A DNA stretch of 64,000 bases from Alphaproteobacteria bacterium (GTDB lineage Bacteria; Pseudomonadota; Alphaproteobacteria; Rhodobacterales; Rhodobacteraceae): contig JAUIFH010000009.1 of assembly GCA_030429495.1 (NCBI GenBank), positions 62,001-126,000 of the forward strand, in the 5' to 3' direction. Shown one piece after another: positions 42,704 to 52,947 of the stretch. The notes beneath the pieces were generated by a model, which was given only the letters and a program-made list of their open reading frames with translations, did not search any database and had not been told where the DNA came from. Positions within the stretch are counted from its first letter, which is position 1, and each line of letters starts with the position of its first letter. Both the position numbers and the translations under genes were made by a program.

Positions 42704-43633
42704 ATGACCTATGCCAAAGGGCTTTCCCGCCGGCAGGCGCTCTTCGCCACTGCCGCCGCGCCGCTCGTCGCCCTTGCGCCGCGCGCCGCCCGCGCCAAGG
42801 CGGACATGATGGGAATGACCACCCCGCTTTTCAGCCGCTTCAAGCACGGCGATTTCGAGGTGACGACCCTGCTCGCCGGCACCCGCCCGGTCGAGGACCC
42901 GCATTCGATCTTCGGCCTCAATGTCAGCGCAGAGGACTTCACAGCCACATCGGATGCCGCCTTCATCCCGACGAACGTGGCGCAGTTCTTCTTCACGCCC
43001 ACGGTCGTGAATACCGGCGACGCGCTGGTCCTTTTCGACACCGGGCTTAACCCCGAGGGCATCACCGCCGCACTCGCCGCGGCCGGCTATACGCCCGATC
43101 AGGTCGATACCGTCGTGATCACCCACATGCACGGCGACCATATCGGCGGGCTGGCAGGCGATGCCGGCGCGACCTTCCCGAACGCGGCCTATGTGACCGG
43201 CGCGACCGAGCACAACCACTGGTCCGCCGCCGGCAACGAGGGCTTCGACATGAAGGTGAAGCCGCTGAACGATAAGTTCACCTTCCTCGACGATGGCGGC
43301 GCCGTGGCGCCCGGCATCACGGCGGTCGGGGCGCATGGCCACACGCCCGGGCACATGGCCTACATGATTGAAAGCGGCGGCAAGGGCCTTGTCCTCATCG
43401 CCGATACCGCGAACCACCCGGTCTGGTCGCTCGCCAAGCCCGACTGGGAGGTGAAGTTCGACATGGACAAGCCCGCCGCCGCCGAAACCCGGCGCAGGGT
43501 GCTGGGCATGATCGCGGCCGACCGGTTGCCCTTCATCGGCTATCACATGCCGTTCCCCGCCACCGGCTATATCGAGACCGCCGGCGACGGTTTCCGCTAT
43601 GTGCCCTCGTCCTACCAACTGATGCTGGGCTGA
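42704..43633 (+). CDS. Tat-exported metallo-beta-lactamase-fold hydrolase
   Basis: 309 aa from the ATG at 42704 with a GGGAGAGAG ribosome-binding site. The N-terminus has a twin-arginine signal (SRRQALFATAAAPLVALAP, cleavage after ARA). The mature protein has the zinc motif ITHMHGDHIGG (HxHxDH), the later histidine in HGHTPGHM and the bridging aspartate in VLIADTANHP. Relatives include lactonases and alkyl- or organophosphate-degrading enzymes. It works in the periplasm; its substrate is not known. Confidence 0.87.
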   Translation: MTYAKGLSRRQALFATAAAPLVALAPRAARAKADMMGMTTPLFSRFKHGDFEVTTLLAGTRPVEDPHSIFGLNVSAEDFTATSDAAFIPTNVAQFFFTPTVVNTGDALVLFDTGLNPEGITAALAAAGYTPDQVDTVVITHMHGDHIGGLAGDAGATFPNAAYVTGATEHNHWSAAGNEGFDMKVKPLNDKFTFLDDGGAVAPGITAVGAHGHTPGHMAYMIESGGKGLVLIADTANHPVWSLAKPDWEVKFDMDKPAAAETRRRVLGMIAADRLPFIGYHMPFPATGYIETAGDGFRYVPSSYQLMLG

Positions 43634-43685
43634 CGGCCCAACCGCGCCCTTGCCGGGGCGCGGCTTTGCGGTCAGGCTCGGTGGA

Positions 43686-44642
43686 ATGGCAGACCCTGCA
43701 ACCCCGATCCTGACCGTCACGCTCAATCCCGCGCTCGACATCGCGACCTCGGCCGAAAGCGTCGTCGCCGGTCCGAAGCTGCGGTGCGAGCCGCCGCGCG
43801 TCGACCCCGGCGGCGGCGGCATCAATGTCAGCCGGGTGATTGCCCGGCTTGGCGGGGAAAGCCGCGCCTTCTTGGCGCTTGGCGGAGCGACGGGCGAAAG
43901 GCTTGCCGCCGCACTCGCCGCCGAGGGGATCGCGGCCGAAGTGTTCCCGGCCCCCGGGGAGACGCGCGAAAGCCTCTCCGTCACCGACCGTTCGACTGAC
44001 GCGCAATACCGCTTCGTCCTGCCCGGCCCGGTCTGGACCGGCGCACAGGGCGATGCGGCGATCGCAGCCATCGCCGGCTCGGCAGGTACAAACACACTCG
44101 CCGTCCTCTCCGGCAGCCTGCCGCCGGGCCTGCCGGACGACCTGCCAGCGCGCCTTTCGCGTGCGCTGGCGTCACGGTCCGGACGGGTGGTGCTGGACAC
44201 CTCCGGCGCGGCACTGGCCCGGGCTGCGCGACCCGAACACCCCGCCTATGTGCTGCGGATGGACGCCGCCGAGGCCGAGGCGCTTGCCGGGCGGGCGTTG
44301 ACCACGCGCACCGACAGCGCTGATTTCGCAGCGGGTCTGGTGTGCGCAGGCGCGGCGGAAATGGTCGTCATCGCGCGCGGAGCCGATGGTTCGGTCCTGG
44401 CCTCGGCCGGAGAGCGCTGGTTCACCGAGGCCGCCGACGTGCCGGTCAAAAGCAAGGTCGGCGCGGGCGACAGTTTCCTCGCCGCCTTCACGCTGGCCCT
44501 GTCACGCGGAAGCGGACCCGCGACGGCCCTGCAGGACGGCATGGCCGCCGCCTCCGCCGCCGTCATGACAGAGGCGACGGAGCTTTGCCGCGAGGCCGAC
44601 ATGCGCCGGCTGGTGCCGCTCTGCCCGGTGGAACCCGTCTGA
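43686..44642 (+). CDS. 1-phosphofructokinase-family hexose-phosphate kinase (PfkB type)
   Basis: 318 aa from the ATG at 43686. The N-terminal LTVTLNPALDIATSA and the glycine-rich GGGGINVSRVIARLGG are typical of FruK/LacC/PfkB2 kinases. The C-terminal anion-hole and catalytic base motif is VGAGDSFLAAFTLAL with aspartate at about residue 260. They phosphorylate fructose-1-phosphate, tagatose-6-phosphate or fructose-6-phosphate. No fructose PTS genes are adjacent, so the substrate is open. Confidence 0.87.
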   Translation: MADPATPILTVTLNPALDIATSAESVVAGPKLRCEPPRVDPGGGGINVSRVIARLGGESRAFLALGGATGERLAAALAAEGIAAEVFPAPGETRESLSVTDRSTDAQYRFVLPGPVWTGAQGDAAIAAIAGSAGTNTLAVLSGSLPPGLPDDLPARLSRALASRSGRVVLDTSGAALARAARPEHPAYVLRMDAAEAEALAGRALTTRTDSADFAAGLVCAGAAEMVVIARGADGSVLASAGERWFTEAADVPVKSKVGAGDSFLAAFTLALSRGSGPATALQDGMAAASAAVMTEATELCREADMRRLVPLCPVEPV

Positions 44643-44677
44643 CGGTCGGGCCGGCTCGACCCGCCCGTGCCGCAATG

Positions 44678-45637
44678 TCAGAATTCGACCTCGGCCAATG
44701 TCGCACGGTGATCGGACGGCCACGGATCGACCGCGAGGTCGGTACGCGCACCGCTTTCGCCCACGATCCACGCGCCGGTAACTCGAAGTCCGTCTGCCTT
44801 CGCGAAGGCGAAGTCGATCCGGTCGTGATGGTCCTCGGGATCGGCCTCGTCACCCTGCGGGGTCCACGTATACGCGGGTTTGGCGACCGGGTCGGGCCAG
44901 ACCGCGCGATAGGTATCGACGAAGCCCGCTTCGGAAAGCTTGTGCGTGGTCGGCCATTCGACCTTCACAGGCTGCTGCCCGGCGGCGACGGCGGCGTCGG
45001 TCCAGTCGTATTCCGACGGTTCGTTGAAATCGCCGAAAACGAAGATCGCCGCCGCACCCTCCGCCTCCTTCATGTCCTCGAACAGAAGGTCCATCGCCGC
45101 GCCGCGAGTCTGGTTCGCGTAGTCCTGCGCCTCGGCCTCTGTCTTGATGAAGGGCGCGGGGCCGTATTCGATACCGAGAAGCTGGTAGGGCTGGTAAGGC
45201 TCATCGTCGTGGTGGATGTTGAACGCCCACACCGTCACGCCGTTAACGTCGATCGGCACGCCGAGATCATGCCCGCTTGCCGCACCGATCGGGTAGCGCG
45301 ACAGGATCGCGTTGGCCCATAGCGCCACGTTCTCATCGGTCTGGTCGTAGTAGTGATAACCAAGCGCCTCGGCGATCGCCCGCGCGACGGATTCGCCCGC
45401 CGGCGGACAGGCATCCGCCGTGCATTCGCCGCCCTCCAGCCGCGTTTCCTGCATTCCGATGATGTCGGGATTGGCGGCCCTGAGCACGGCGACGGTCTCG
45501 TCGATGCCCTTGTCCTCGTTCCCGCCGCCGCCCCAGATATTGTAACTCATGATACGAAGCGTCGTCTCCGCAGCCGCCGGTCCGGCCACTATGACGCCCA
45601 AGAGCAGTCCCGGAAGAAGCCGTTTCAGCATGGGCAA
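44678..45637 (-). CDS. Exported endonuclease/exonuclease/phosphatase-family protein
   Basis: 319 aa with a Sec signal peptide (LLPGLLLGVIVAGPAAAE). EEP-family residues are clear: MSYNIWGG near residue 30, GMQETRLEGG, FGDFNEPSEYDWTD and the C-terminal WPSDHRA. The fold cleaves phosphodiesters or phosphomonoesters (DNase I, sphingomyelinase, inositol-phosphatase relatives). Export suggests scavenging of phosphorus or nucleotides. Two cysteines in GGECTADACPP could form a disulfide. Confidence 0.85.
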   Translation of the reverse strand: MPMLKRLLPGLLLGVIVAGPAAAETTLRIMSYNIWGGGGNEDKGIDETVAVLRAANPDIIGMQETRLEGGECTADACPPAGESVARAIAEALGYHYYDQTDENVALWANAILSRYPIGAASGHDLGVPIDVNGVTVWAFNIHHDDEPYQPYQLLGIEYGPAPFIKTEAEAQDYANQTRGAAMDLLFEDMKEAEGAAAIFVFGDFNEPSEYDWTDAAVAAGQQPVKVEWPTTHKLSEAGFVDTYRAVWPDPVAKPAYTWTPQGDEADPEDHHDRIDFAFAKADGLRVTGAWIVGESGARTDLAVDPWPSDHRATLAEVEF

Positions 45638-45709
45638 CCTCCTTGAGTGAGACGACGCTAGAATAGTGATGTATCGGATTCGCGAAATCCGGAAAATTCG
45701 GCGGGCGGT

Positions 45710-46516
45710 TCAGCCCCGGGCCGCGCGGAACTCTTCCTGAAGGCGGTGGAACTCCGCCCGGTAACGCGCGAGCCGCGCGGCATCCGCCTCGGCGTTGAGG
45801 AACGGCTTGCGCCGCCCCGTGACCATCACGTCCTTGCCGCCGATTGGTTTTGTCAGTGGTGTATCTGCCGCGAACATCTCGCATTCAGTGTCGGACAGAT
45901 GGACGGAGAGATAGGCGTAATCGGCAGTCTCGAACTGATTGGACAGCGACAGGTGCTTCAGGGCGGAACATCCGGCGACCGGGCGCAGCCCCCCGTCCTG
46001 CACACGCAGGTTCAGAAGCCGCAGCTCCTCAAGGTTCTGAAGGTGTCCGACTGGCGCCAAAGTCGCTGCGCGGTTCGCATTCCACATGCCACCGGAAAAG
46101 TTGAACGCAAGAAGCCCGCCAAGCGATGTCAGTGGCGCAAGATCGGCGATTTTCGGACAATCCTCGATCGAGAGGACGCGGATGCCGGGCAGGTCCCGCA
46201 GTACCGAGATGTCGGAAACCTTGGTCGTGGCAACGATCGAGAGATGGGTCAGCCGTGTGAGCCGCGCGAGGACGCCGATATCGCCGGTCCGCACATCGAA
46301 CAGGCCGAGCTTTTCCACGTCGAGACGCTCCACAAGCGGCGCGAAGGTCTTCGCATTCGCGTCGATGATCGAGGCCACTCTTCCCGAGAGTAGACCCCTT
46401 TCATGCGCGAGGTCGACCTCGCGCCCATCAAGAAAGACCTTCGGCTTCGTGTCATCGCGCCATTTGCCGTCATTGGTCAGGTCGTTCATCAGGGTGTCGA
46501 GATAGTGCGCCGCCAT
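45710..46516 (-). CDS. Leucine-rich-repeat protein without signal peptide
   Basis: 268 aa. The centre holds five to six irregular repeats of the type L-xx-L-x-L-xx (LGLFDVRTGDIGVLARLTRL, LSIVATTKVSDISVLRDLPG, LSIEDCPKIADLAPLTSLGG, LRLLNLRVQDGGLRPVAG). The C-terminal 50 residues are charged and helical. The family is used for protein binding; no partner is suggested by the neighbours. It precedes nothing co-directional closely except nadE upstream (17 nt after the nadE stop), so it may be co-transcribed with nadE. Confidence 0.72.
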   Translation of the reverse strand: MAAHYLDTLMNDLTNDGKWRDDTKPKVFLDGREVDLAHERGLLSGRVASIIDANAKTFAPLVERLDVEKLGLFDVRTGDIGVLARLTRLTHLSIVATTKVSDISVLRDLPGIRVLSIEDCPKIADLAPLTSLGGLLAFNFSGGMWNANRAATLAPVGHLQNLEELRLLNLRVQDGGLRPVAGCSALKHLSLSNQFETADYAYLSVHLSDTECEMFAADTPLTKPIGGKDVMVTGRRKPFLNAEADAARLARYRAEFHRLQEEFRAARG

Positions 46517-46533
46517 CGCCGGATGCCCCCGTT

Positions 46534-48192
46534 CTAGCTGCCGTCGCGCCAGCGGTTCGCGATCGGATAGCGGCGGTCGAGCCAGAAAGCCTTGCGCGTA
46601 AGGCGCGGGCCGGGCGCGGACTGGAAGCGCTTGTATTCGCTGATATAAACGAGGTGTTCGATCTTCTTCACGACCTCCCGGTCAAAGCCGGCGGCGACCA
46701 CCTCTGCCACCGATTGGTCGCCTTCGATCAGCCTTTCGAGAATCGCGTCCAGCACCTTGTAGGGCGGCAGGCTGTCCTCGTCCTTCTGATCCGCGCGCAG
46801 TTCCGCAGAGGGCGCCTTCTCGATCACCCGGTCGGGGATCACCTCGCCGTCCGGGCCCATCATCCAGTCGCGGTGATTTGCGTTGCGCCAGCGGCAGGTC
46901 TGAAAGACCCGCATCTTGTAGAGGTCCTTGACCGGGTTGTAGCCGCCCGCCATGTCGCCGTAGATCGTGGCATAGCCCACCGCGACCTCCGACTTGTTGC
47001 CGGTGGTCAGCAGCATCTCCCCGAACTTGTTCGACAGCGCCATCAGCATCAGCCCGCGTAGGCGGGACTGGATGTTCTCTTCCGTGACATCGGCCTTCGT
47101 TCCCTCGAACAGCGGCGCCAGCGCCTCCGTCACGGCGGCACGCGGGCCGGAGATCGGCACGGTATCAAGCCGGCAGCCCAGCGCCCTGGCCACGCTTGCC
47201 GCGTCCTCCAGCGAATGGGTGGAGGTATATTCCGACGGCAGCATCACGCAGCGCACGTTGCCCGGCCCTATCGCATCGGCGGCAATCGTCGCCACAAGCG
47301 CGGAATCGATGCCGCCGGACAGACCCAGCAGCACCTTCGAGAACCCCGTCTTCCCGAGATAGTCGCGCAGCGACTGCACCATGGCGCGGTAATCCTGCTC
47401 CCACTCGTCCGGCATCAGATCGAGGTCGCCGCGCACCGCCTGCCAGCCTTTCGACCCGTTGACGAAATCGACATGGCGGATGCACTCGTCGAACACCGGC
47501 AACTGCGTGGCTAGCTCCGCACCGGGGTTAAGCACGAAACTGCCGCCATCGAAGACCTGATCGTCCTGACCACCCACCATGTTGAGATAGACGAGCGGCA
47601 GCCCCGTCTCGATCACGCGCGACACCATGATATTGACCCGCACGTCGTATTTGTTGCGGTAGTAGGGCGACCCGTTGGGAACCAGCAGGATCTCGGCCCC
47701 GGTCTCGGCCAGCGTCTCGGTCACGTCGTCGAACCACGCGTCCTCGCAGATCGGGGTGCCGATGCGGACACGGCCGATCGCGTAAGGCCCGCTGACCGGC
47801 GCCGCGGTGAACAACCGCTCCTCGTCAAAGACGGCCTCGTTCGGCAGATGATGCTTGAGGACGCGGGCCGCGACCTTTCCGCCCTTCAGAATCCAGTAGG
47901 CATTGTAGAGCCCTGTCGCGTCGCGATACGGGCCCCCGATGCCAAGCGCCGGGCCATCGGCGCAATCCTTGGCAAGCTCCTCGATCGCGGCCATGGCGGC
48001 ATCCGTGAAGGCCGGCTTCAGGACAAGGTCCTGAGTCTGGTAGCCGGTCACGAACATCTCGGTCAGCGCGACCATGTCAGCGCCGGCCTCGCGGCCCTTT
48101 TCCCAAGCCGCGCGCGCCTTCGCGGCGTTCACGGCAATGGCGCCAACGGTCGGGTTAAGCTGGGCCAGTGTGAGGCGGAAGGTCTCTGACAT
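46534..48192 (-). CDS. nadE: Glutamine-dependent NAD+ synthetase
   Basis: 552 aa from the ATG at 48192; an ATG at 48204 would add four residues. The N-terminal nitrilase-type glutaminase domain has its glutamate, lysine and cysteine in TEMFVTGYQ, KHHLPNEAVFDEERLF and PICEDAWF. The C-terminal synthetase domain has the ATP P-loop LLGLSGGIDSALVATIAAD at about residue 300. It amidates nicotinate adenine dinucleotide, the last step of NAD synthesis. Upstream codons to 48309 are not conserved-looking and are excluded. Confidence 0.95.
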   Translation of the reverse strand: MSETFRLTLAQLNPTVGAIAVNAAKARAAWEKGREAGADMVALTEMFVTGYQTQDLVLKPAFTDAAMAAIEELAKDCADGPALGIGGPYRDATGLYNAYWILKGGKVAARVLKHHLPNEAVFDEERLFTAAPVSGPYAIGRVRIGTPICEDAWFDDVTETLAETGAEILLVPNGSPYYRNKYDVRVNIMVSRVIETGLPLVYLNMVGGQDDQVFDGGSFVLNPGAELATQLPVFDECIRHVDFVNGSKGWQAVRGDLDLMPDEWEQDYRAMVQSLRDYLGKTGFSKVLLGLSGGIDSALVATIAADAIGPGNVRCVMLPSEYTSTHSLEDAASVARALGCRLDTVPISGPRAAVTEALAPLFEGTKADVTEENIQSRLRGLMLMALSNKFGEMLLTTGNKSEVAVGYATIYGDMAGGYNPVKDLYKMRVFQTCRWRNANHRDWMMGPDGEVIPDRVIEKAPSAELRADQKDEDSLPPYKVLDAILERLIEGDQSVAEVVAAGFDREVVKKIEHLVYISEYKRFQSAPGPRLTRKAFWLDRRYPIANRWRDGS

Positions 48193-48429
48193 GCGTATTC
48201 CCATTCTGTCTTCCCGTCTTACCAAACCTGCCGTGGAGGGAAAGCCGTCACCGCCCGGGCTTTCGCGCCGGATCGCCGCCGACCCGCCGGGAGAGTGACT
48301 TGTCAGCACGTTGCGCGGGATTTAGGCTTCGGGCAAGAACGACCGAGCCGCCGCGAAACGCGGCCGGTTCCTTCGGCGAGGCCCACCCTGCGGGTCCGGC
48401 CAACAGATGAACGGGAAGCGAGGCAGATC

Positions 48430-49911
48430 ATGACGCGCATCGGCGGCGCAGGAATTCGGACGGCACTCGCAGCGCTGATGCTGTTCGCTGCACAGGCGGC
48501 AGCGGCACAGGATGTCGTGACCAAGGAATACGAAGACGGCGGCATCTACGAAGGCACCTTCAAGGACGGCAAACAGCACGGAAAGGGCACCTACCGGCTG
48601 CCGAACGGCTACGAATACGAGGGCGACTGGGTCGAGGGCGAGATTCTCGGACAGGGCATCGCCCGTTATCCGAACGGCTCGGTCTACGAAGGCGCTTTCG
48701 CCAAGGGCAAGCCGCAGGGTCATGGCAAGATCACACTCGCCGATGGCGGCACCTACGAAGGCGACTGGGTCGACGGAGAGATCGAGGGACAAGGCACCGC
48801 CCACTATGAGAGCGGCGTCGTCTACACCGGCGAATTCAGCAAGGCACTGCATCACGGCAAGGGGCGAATGGAAAGCCCCGGCGGCAACATCTACGAGGGC
48901 GACTGGGTGAACGGCGTCAAGGAGGGCCAGGGCAAGGTCATCTATCCCGACGGCGCGGTCTACGAAGGCGGTATGCTGCGCGGCCAGCGCGCGGGTCAGG
49001 GCACGCTGACGCTCGCCGACGGGGTTGTTTACGAAGGCACCTGGGCCGCCGGCCAGATGGAGGGCAAAGGCAAGGTGATGCATCCGGACGGCTATGTCTT
49101 CGAAGGCCGCCTTGCGGGCGGGAAGCGTCAGGGTCCGGGCAAGGTCACCTATGCGAACGGCGATGTGTACGAGGGTGGTTTTGTCGCCGATAAGCGTCAC
49201 GGCCTCGGCGTCTTCCGCGAGGCCGGGGGCTATGTCTATGACGGCACATGGGCCGACGGGCGGATGCACGGCAAGGGCAAGATCACCTATCCCGACGGCT
49301 CCTTCTACGAGGGTGACTTCGTTGCGGACCTCGCCAACGGCAGCGGCAAGATCACATATCCCGACGGCGCGACCTACGAGGGCACCTGGAAGGACGGCAC
49401 GTCGCATGGTGAGGGCATTGCCACCTATGCCAATGGCCGCATCTACGAAGGCGGCTTTCGCGAAGGCAAGAATGACGGTCAGGGAAAGATCACCTACCCC
49501 GACGGTTATTCCTATGTCGGCGAGTGGAAGGCCGGACGGCGCGAAGGCCAGGGTGTCGCCACCTATGCCGACGGAACCGTCTATACCGGTAGGTTCCACG
49601 AGGGCCAACGGGACGGACAGGGTGATATCGTGATGACCGATGGCTTCCGCTATTCCGGCAGCTGGAAAGCCGGCAAGATAGACGGAAAAGGCGTCGCGAC
49701 CTATCCGAACGGGGATGTCTACGAAGGCAGTTTCGTCGACGGCAAGCGGCAGGGCGAGGGGATCATGCGATACGCGACGGGTGAGGTCGCATCGGGCACC
49801 TGGACGGACGGTACGCTGACCGACGCCGACACCGCGCCCGCGACGGACGCGCCGACCGATGCCGTCCCGGCGGAACCGGATGCCGCCGACACCGGAGGCG
49901 CGTCCAACTAG
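48430..49911 (+). CDS. Exported MORN-repeat protein
   Basis: 493 aa from the ATG at 48430. A Sec signal peptide (TALAALMLFAAQAAAAQ) leads into 18 complete 23-residue MORN repeats of the pattern YEGxWxxGxxxGxGxxxYPDG, plus one partial, ending at about residue 455. An acidic alanine/threonine/proline tail follows (DTAPATDAPTDAVPAEPDA). MORN repeats form an extended beta-sheet that binds proteins or lipids. It is probably periplasmic or secreted; no partner is evident. The repeats are in phase without spacers, so unequal crossing-over could alter copy number. Confidence 0.88.
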   Translation: MTRIGGAGIRTALAALMLFAAQAAAAQDVVTKEYEDGGIYEGTFKDGKQHGKGTYRLPNGYEYEGDWVEGEILGQGIARYPNGSVYEGAFAKGKPQGHGKITLADGGTYEGDWVDGEIEGQGTAHYESGVVYTGEFSKALHHGKGRMESPGGNIYEGDWVNGVKEGQGKVIYPDGAVYEGGMLRGQRAGQGTLTLADGVVYEGTWAAGQMEGKGKVMHPDGYVFEGRLAGGKRQGPGKVTYANGDVYEGGFVADKRHGLGVFREAGGYVYDGTWADGRMHGKGKITYPDGSFYEGDFVADLANGSGKITYPDGATYEGTWKDGTSHGEGIATYANGRIYEGGFREGKNDGQGKITYPDGYSYVGEWKAGRREGQGVATYADGTVYTGRFHEGQRDGQGDIVMTDGFRYSGSWKAGKIDGKGVATYPNGDVYEGSFVDGKRQGEGIMRYATGEVASGTWTDGTLTDADTAPATDAPTDAVPAEPDAADTGGASN

Positions 49912-49972
49912 CCCTTGTCCGGGGGCGAAGTTTTCGCTTTTCCTTTCGTGCGCCATGGGTATAGTCCCGCGC

Positions 49973-50059
49973 ATGACACGGAGCATCCATATCCAGACGG
50001 CCAGCGACGCCTCGCGCGTTCTGCCGCTTCGTGCCCTTCTCCTCCTTAGCCGCCTCTGA
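49973..50059 (+). CDS. Leucine-rich leader peptide of leuA
   Basis: 28 codons starting MTRSIHIQTA and ending LPLRALLLLSRL, with seven leucines in the last twelve residues, four of them consecutive. The peptide stops at TGA inside the first arm of a long hairpin, as expected for ribosome-mediated attenuation. Leucine starvation would stall the ribosome on the leucine run and change the folding of the hairpin. An ATG at 49955 in the same frame is an alternative start. Confidence 0.85.
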   Translation: MTRSIHIQTASDASRVLPLRALLLLSRL

Positions 50060-50088
50060 GCGTGCCTTTTGGCGCGACCGCTCAGAGG
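50053..50088 (+). promoter_or_regulatory. leuA attenuator hairpin
   Basis: A perfect 10-bp stem (CCTCTGAGCG / CGCTCAGAGG) overlaps the leader-peptide stop codon, with an inner stem CGTGCC/GGCGCG around a TTTT loop. A U-run is not present after the stem, so it may be the competing structure or a translation-coupled terminator of unusual form. It lies 46 nt before the leuA start. Confidence 0.75.
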
Positions 50089-50133
50089 TGACCACGCGCC
50101 AGCAAAGCTAAGGTAGACAAGCGAGAAAAGACC

Positions 50134-51696
50134 ATGACCGACAGAACCAAGCAAGACCGCGTGGTGATCTTCGACACGACGCTGCGTGACGGGGAACAAT
50201 CGCCCGGCGCGACAATGACCCATGATGAAAAGCTCGAGATCGCCGAGATGCTCGACGAGATGGGCGTCGACATCATCGAAGCCGGCTTCCCGATTGCTTC
50301 GGAGGGTGACTTCGCCGCCGTTACCGAGATTGCCAAACGGGCGCAATCATCGGTGATCTGTGGCCTCGCCCGAGCGCAGTTCAAGGATATCGACCGCTGC
50401 TGGGAGGCGGTGAAACACGCCAAACGCCCCCGCATCCACACGTTCATCGGCACCTCGCCGCTCCACCGCGCGATCCCCAATCTGGACATGGACCAGATGG
50501 CCGAGCGCATCCACGACACGGTGACGCACGCCCGCAATCTCTGCGACAACGTCCAGTGGTCGCCGATGGACGCGACGCGGACCGAGCATGACTATCTCTG
50601 CCGCGTCGTGGAAATCGCGATCAAGGCCGGCGCGACGACAATCAACATCCCCGATACCGTGGGCTATACAGCACCGCGCGAAAGCGCCGACCTGATCCGG
50701 ATGCTGATCGAGAAGGTCCCCGGCGCGGATGAGATCATTTTCGCGACCCATTGCCACAACGACCTCGGCATGGCGACGGCGAACTCTCTGGCGGCGGTCG
50801 AGGCCGGCGCGCGACAGATCGAATGCACGATCAACGGGCTGGGCGAACGAGCCGGCAATACCGCGCTGGAAGAGGTGGTGATGGCGCTCAAGGTGCGCAA
50901 CGACATCATGCCCTACCGGACCAGCATCGACACGACGAAGATCATGGGGATCTCGCGCCGGGTCGCCGCTGTCTCGGGCTTTCCGGTGCAGTTCAACAAG
51001 GCCATCGTCGGCAAGAACGCCTTCGCGCATGAAAGTGGAATCCATCAGGACGGGATGCTGAAGAACGCCGAGACGTTCGAGATCATGCGCCCTGAGGATA
51101 TCGGGCTGGCCGCGACCAATCTGGTTATGGGCAAGCATTCCGGCCGCGCGGCCTTGCGGTCGAAGCTGAAGGACTTGGGCTACGACCTCGCGGACAACCA
51201 GTTGAACGATGTCTTCGTCCGCTTCAAGGCGCTCGCTGACCGCAAGAAGGAAGTCTATGACGACGACCTCGTCGCACTGATGACGGACAGCGCGTCCGAG
51301 GCCGCGGGCGACCACATGCAGGTCAAGTTCCTGCGCGTGATCTGTGGCACCGAAGCGCCGCAATCTGCCGACCTGATCCTGACCATCGACGGCACGGACC
51401 AGCAGGTCACGGCGCAGGGCGACGGGCCCGTCGATGCGACCTTTAACGCGGTCAAAAAACTCTTCCCACACGATGCCCGCCTCGCGCTCTACCAGGTCAG
51501 TGCCGTGACCGAGGGCACCGATGCACAGGCCACGGTTTCGGTCCGGCTGGAGGAAGATGGCAAGATCGTCACCGGCCAGTCATCGGATACCGACACGGTC
51601 GTCGCCAGCGCCAAGGCCTATGTCAGCGCGCTGAACAATCTCGTGGTGCGGCGGGAAAAGACAAAGCCGGAAGACGAGGTGAAGTCTGTTTCATAA
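50134..51696 (+). CDS. leuA: 2-isopropylmalate synthase
   Basis: 520 aa. The catalytic start [15 protein letters not shown] (residues 11-25), the metal-binding HCHNDLGMA (about residue 207) and the [14 protein letters not shown] segment identify the enzyme. The C-terminal leucine-sensing LeuA dimer domain covers the last 130 residues. It condenses acetyl-CoA with 2-oxoisovalerate, the first step of leucine synthesis, and is feedback-inhibited by leucine in addition to leader-peptide control. Confidence 0.97.
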   Translation: MTDRTKQDRVVIFDTTLRDGEQSPGATMTHDEKLEIAEMLDEMGVDIIEAGFPIASEGDFAAVTEIAKRAQSSVICGLARAQFKDIDRCWEAVKHAKRPRIHTFIGTSPLHRAIPNLDMDQMAERIHDTVTHARNLCDNVQWSPMDATRTEHDYLCRVVEIAIKAGATTINIPDTVGYTAPRESADLIRMLIEKVPGADEIIFATHCHNDLGMATANSLAAVEAGARQIECTINGLGERAGNTALEEVVMALKVRNDIMPYRTSIDTTKIMGISRRVAAVSGFPVQFNKAIVGKNAFAHESGIHQDGMLKNAETFEIMRPEDIGLAATNLVMGKHSGRAALRSKLKDLGYDLADNQLNDVFVRFKALADRKKEVYDDDLVALMTDSASEAAGDHMQVKFLRVICGTEAPQSADLILTIDGTDQQVTAQGDGPVDATFNAVKKLFPHDARLALYQVSAVTEGTDAQATVSVRLEEDGKIVTGQSSDTDTVVASAKAYVSALNNLVVRREKTKPEDEVKSVS

Positions 51697-51697
51697 T

Positions 51698-51736
51698 ATT
51701 TCTGGCGCTGATCGCGGAGTGATCATTGCCAGAAAT
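51698..51736 (+). terminator. Hairpin downstream of leuA
   Basis: A perfect 9-bp stem (ATTTCTGGC / GCCAGAAAT) starts two bases after the leuA stop, with a 21-nt inner part that can pair further through TGATC/GATCA. Followed by GTTTGAAATG. It probably separates leuA from mreB. Confidence 0.55.
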
Positions 51737-51752
51737 GTTTGAAATGTACTAG

Positions 51753-52916
<1,164 letters not shown>

Positions 52917-52947
52917 GGCCTGAGCCCAGCGCCCGAGGAAGGCCGCC

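Noticed and set aside
48500-49800. Regular 69-bp DNA periodicity that could suggest a CRISPR or satellite array
   Set aside because: The period equals the 23-residue MORN unit, stays in frame and has no spacers.
48322-50346. A 674-codon minus-strand frame with apparent repeats (DLALA-, VGIGG- patterns)
   Set aside because: The repeats are the antisense image of the MORN repeats of the plus-strand gene.
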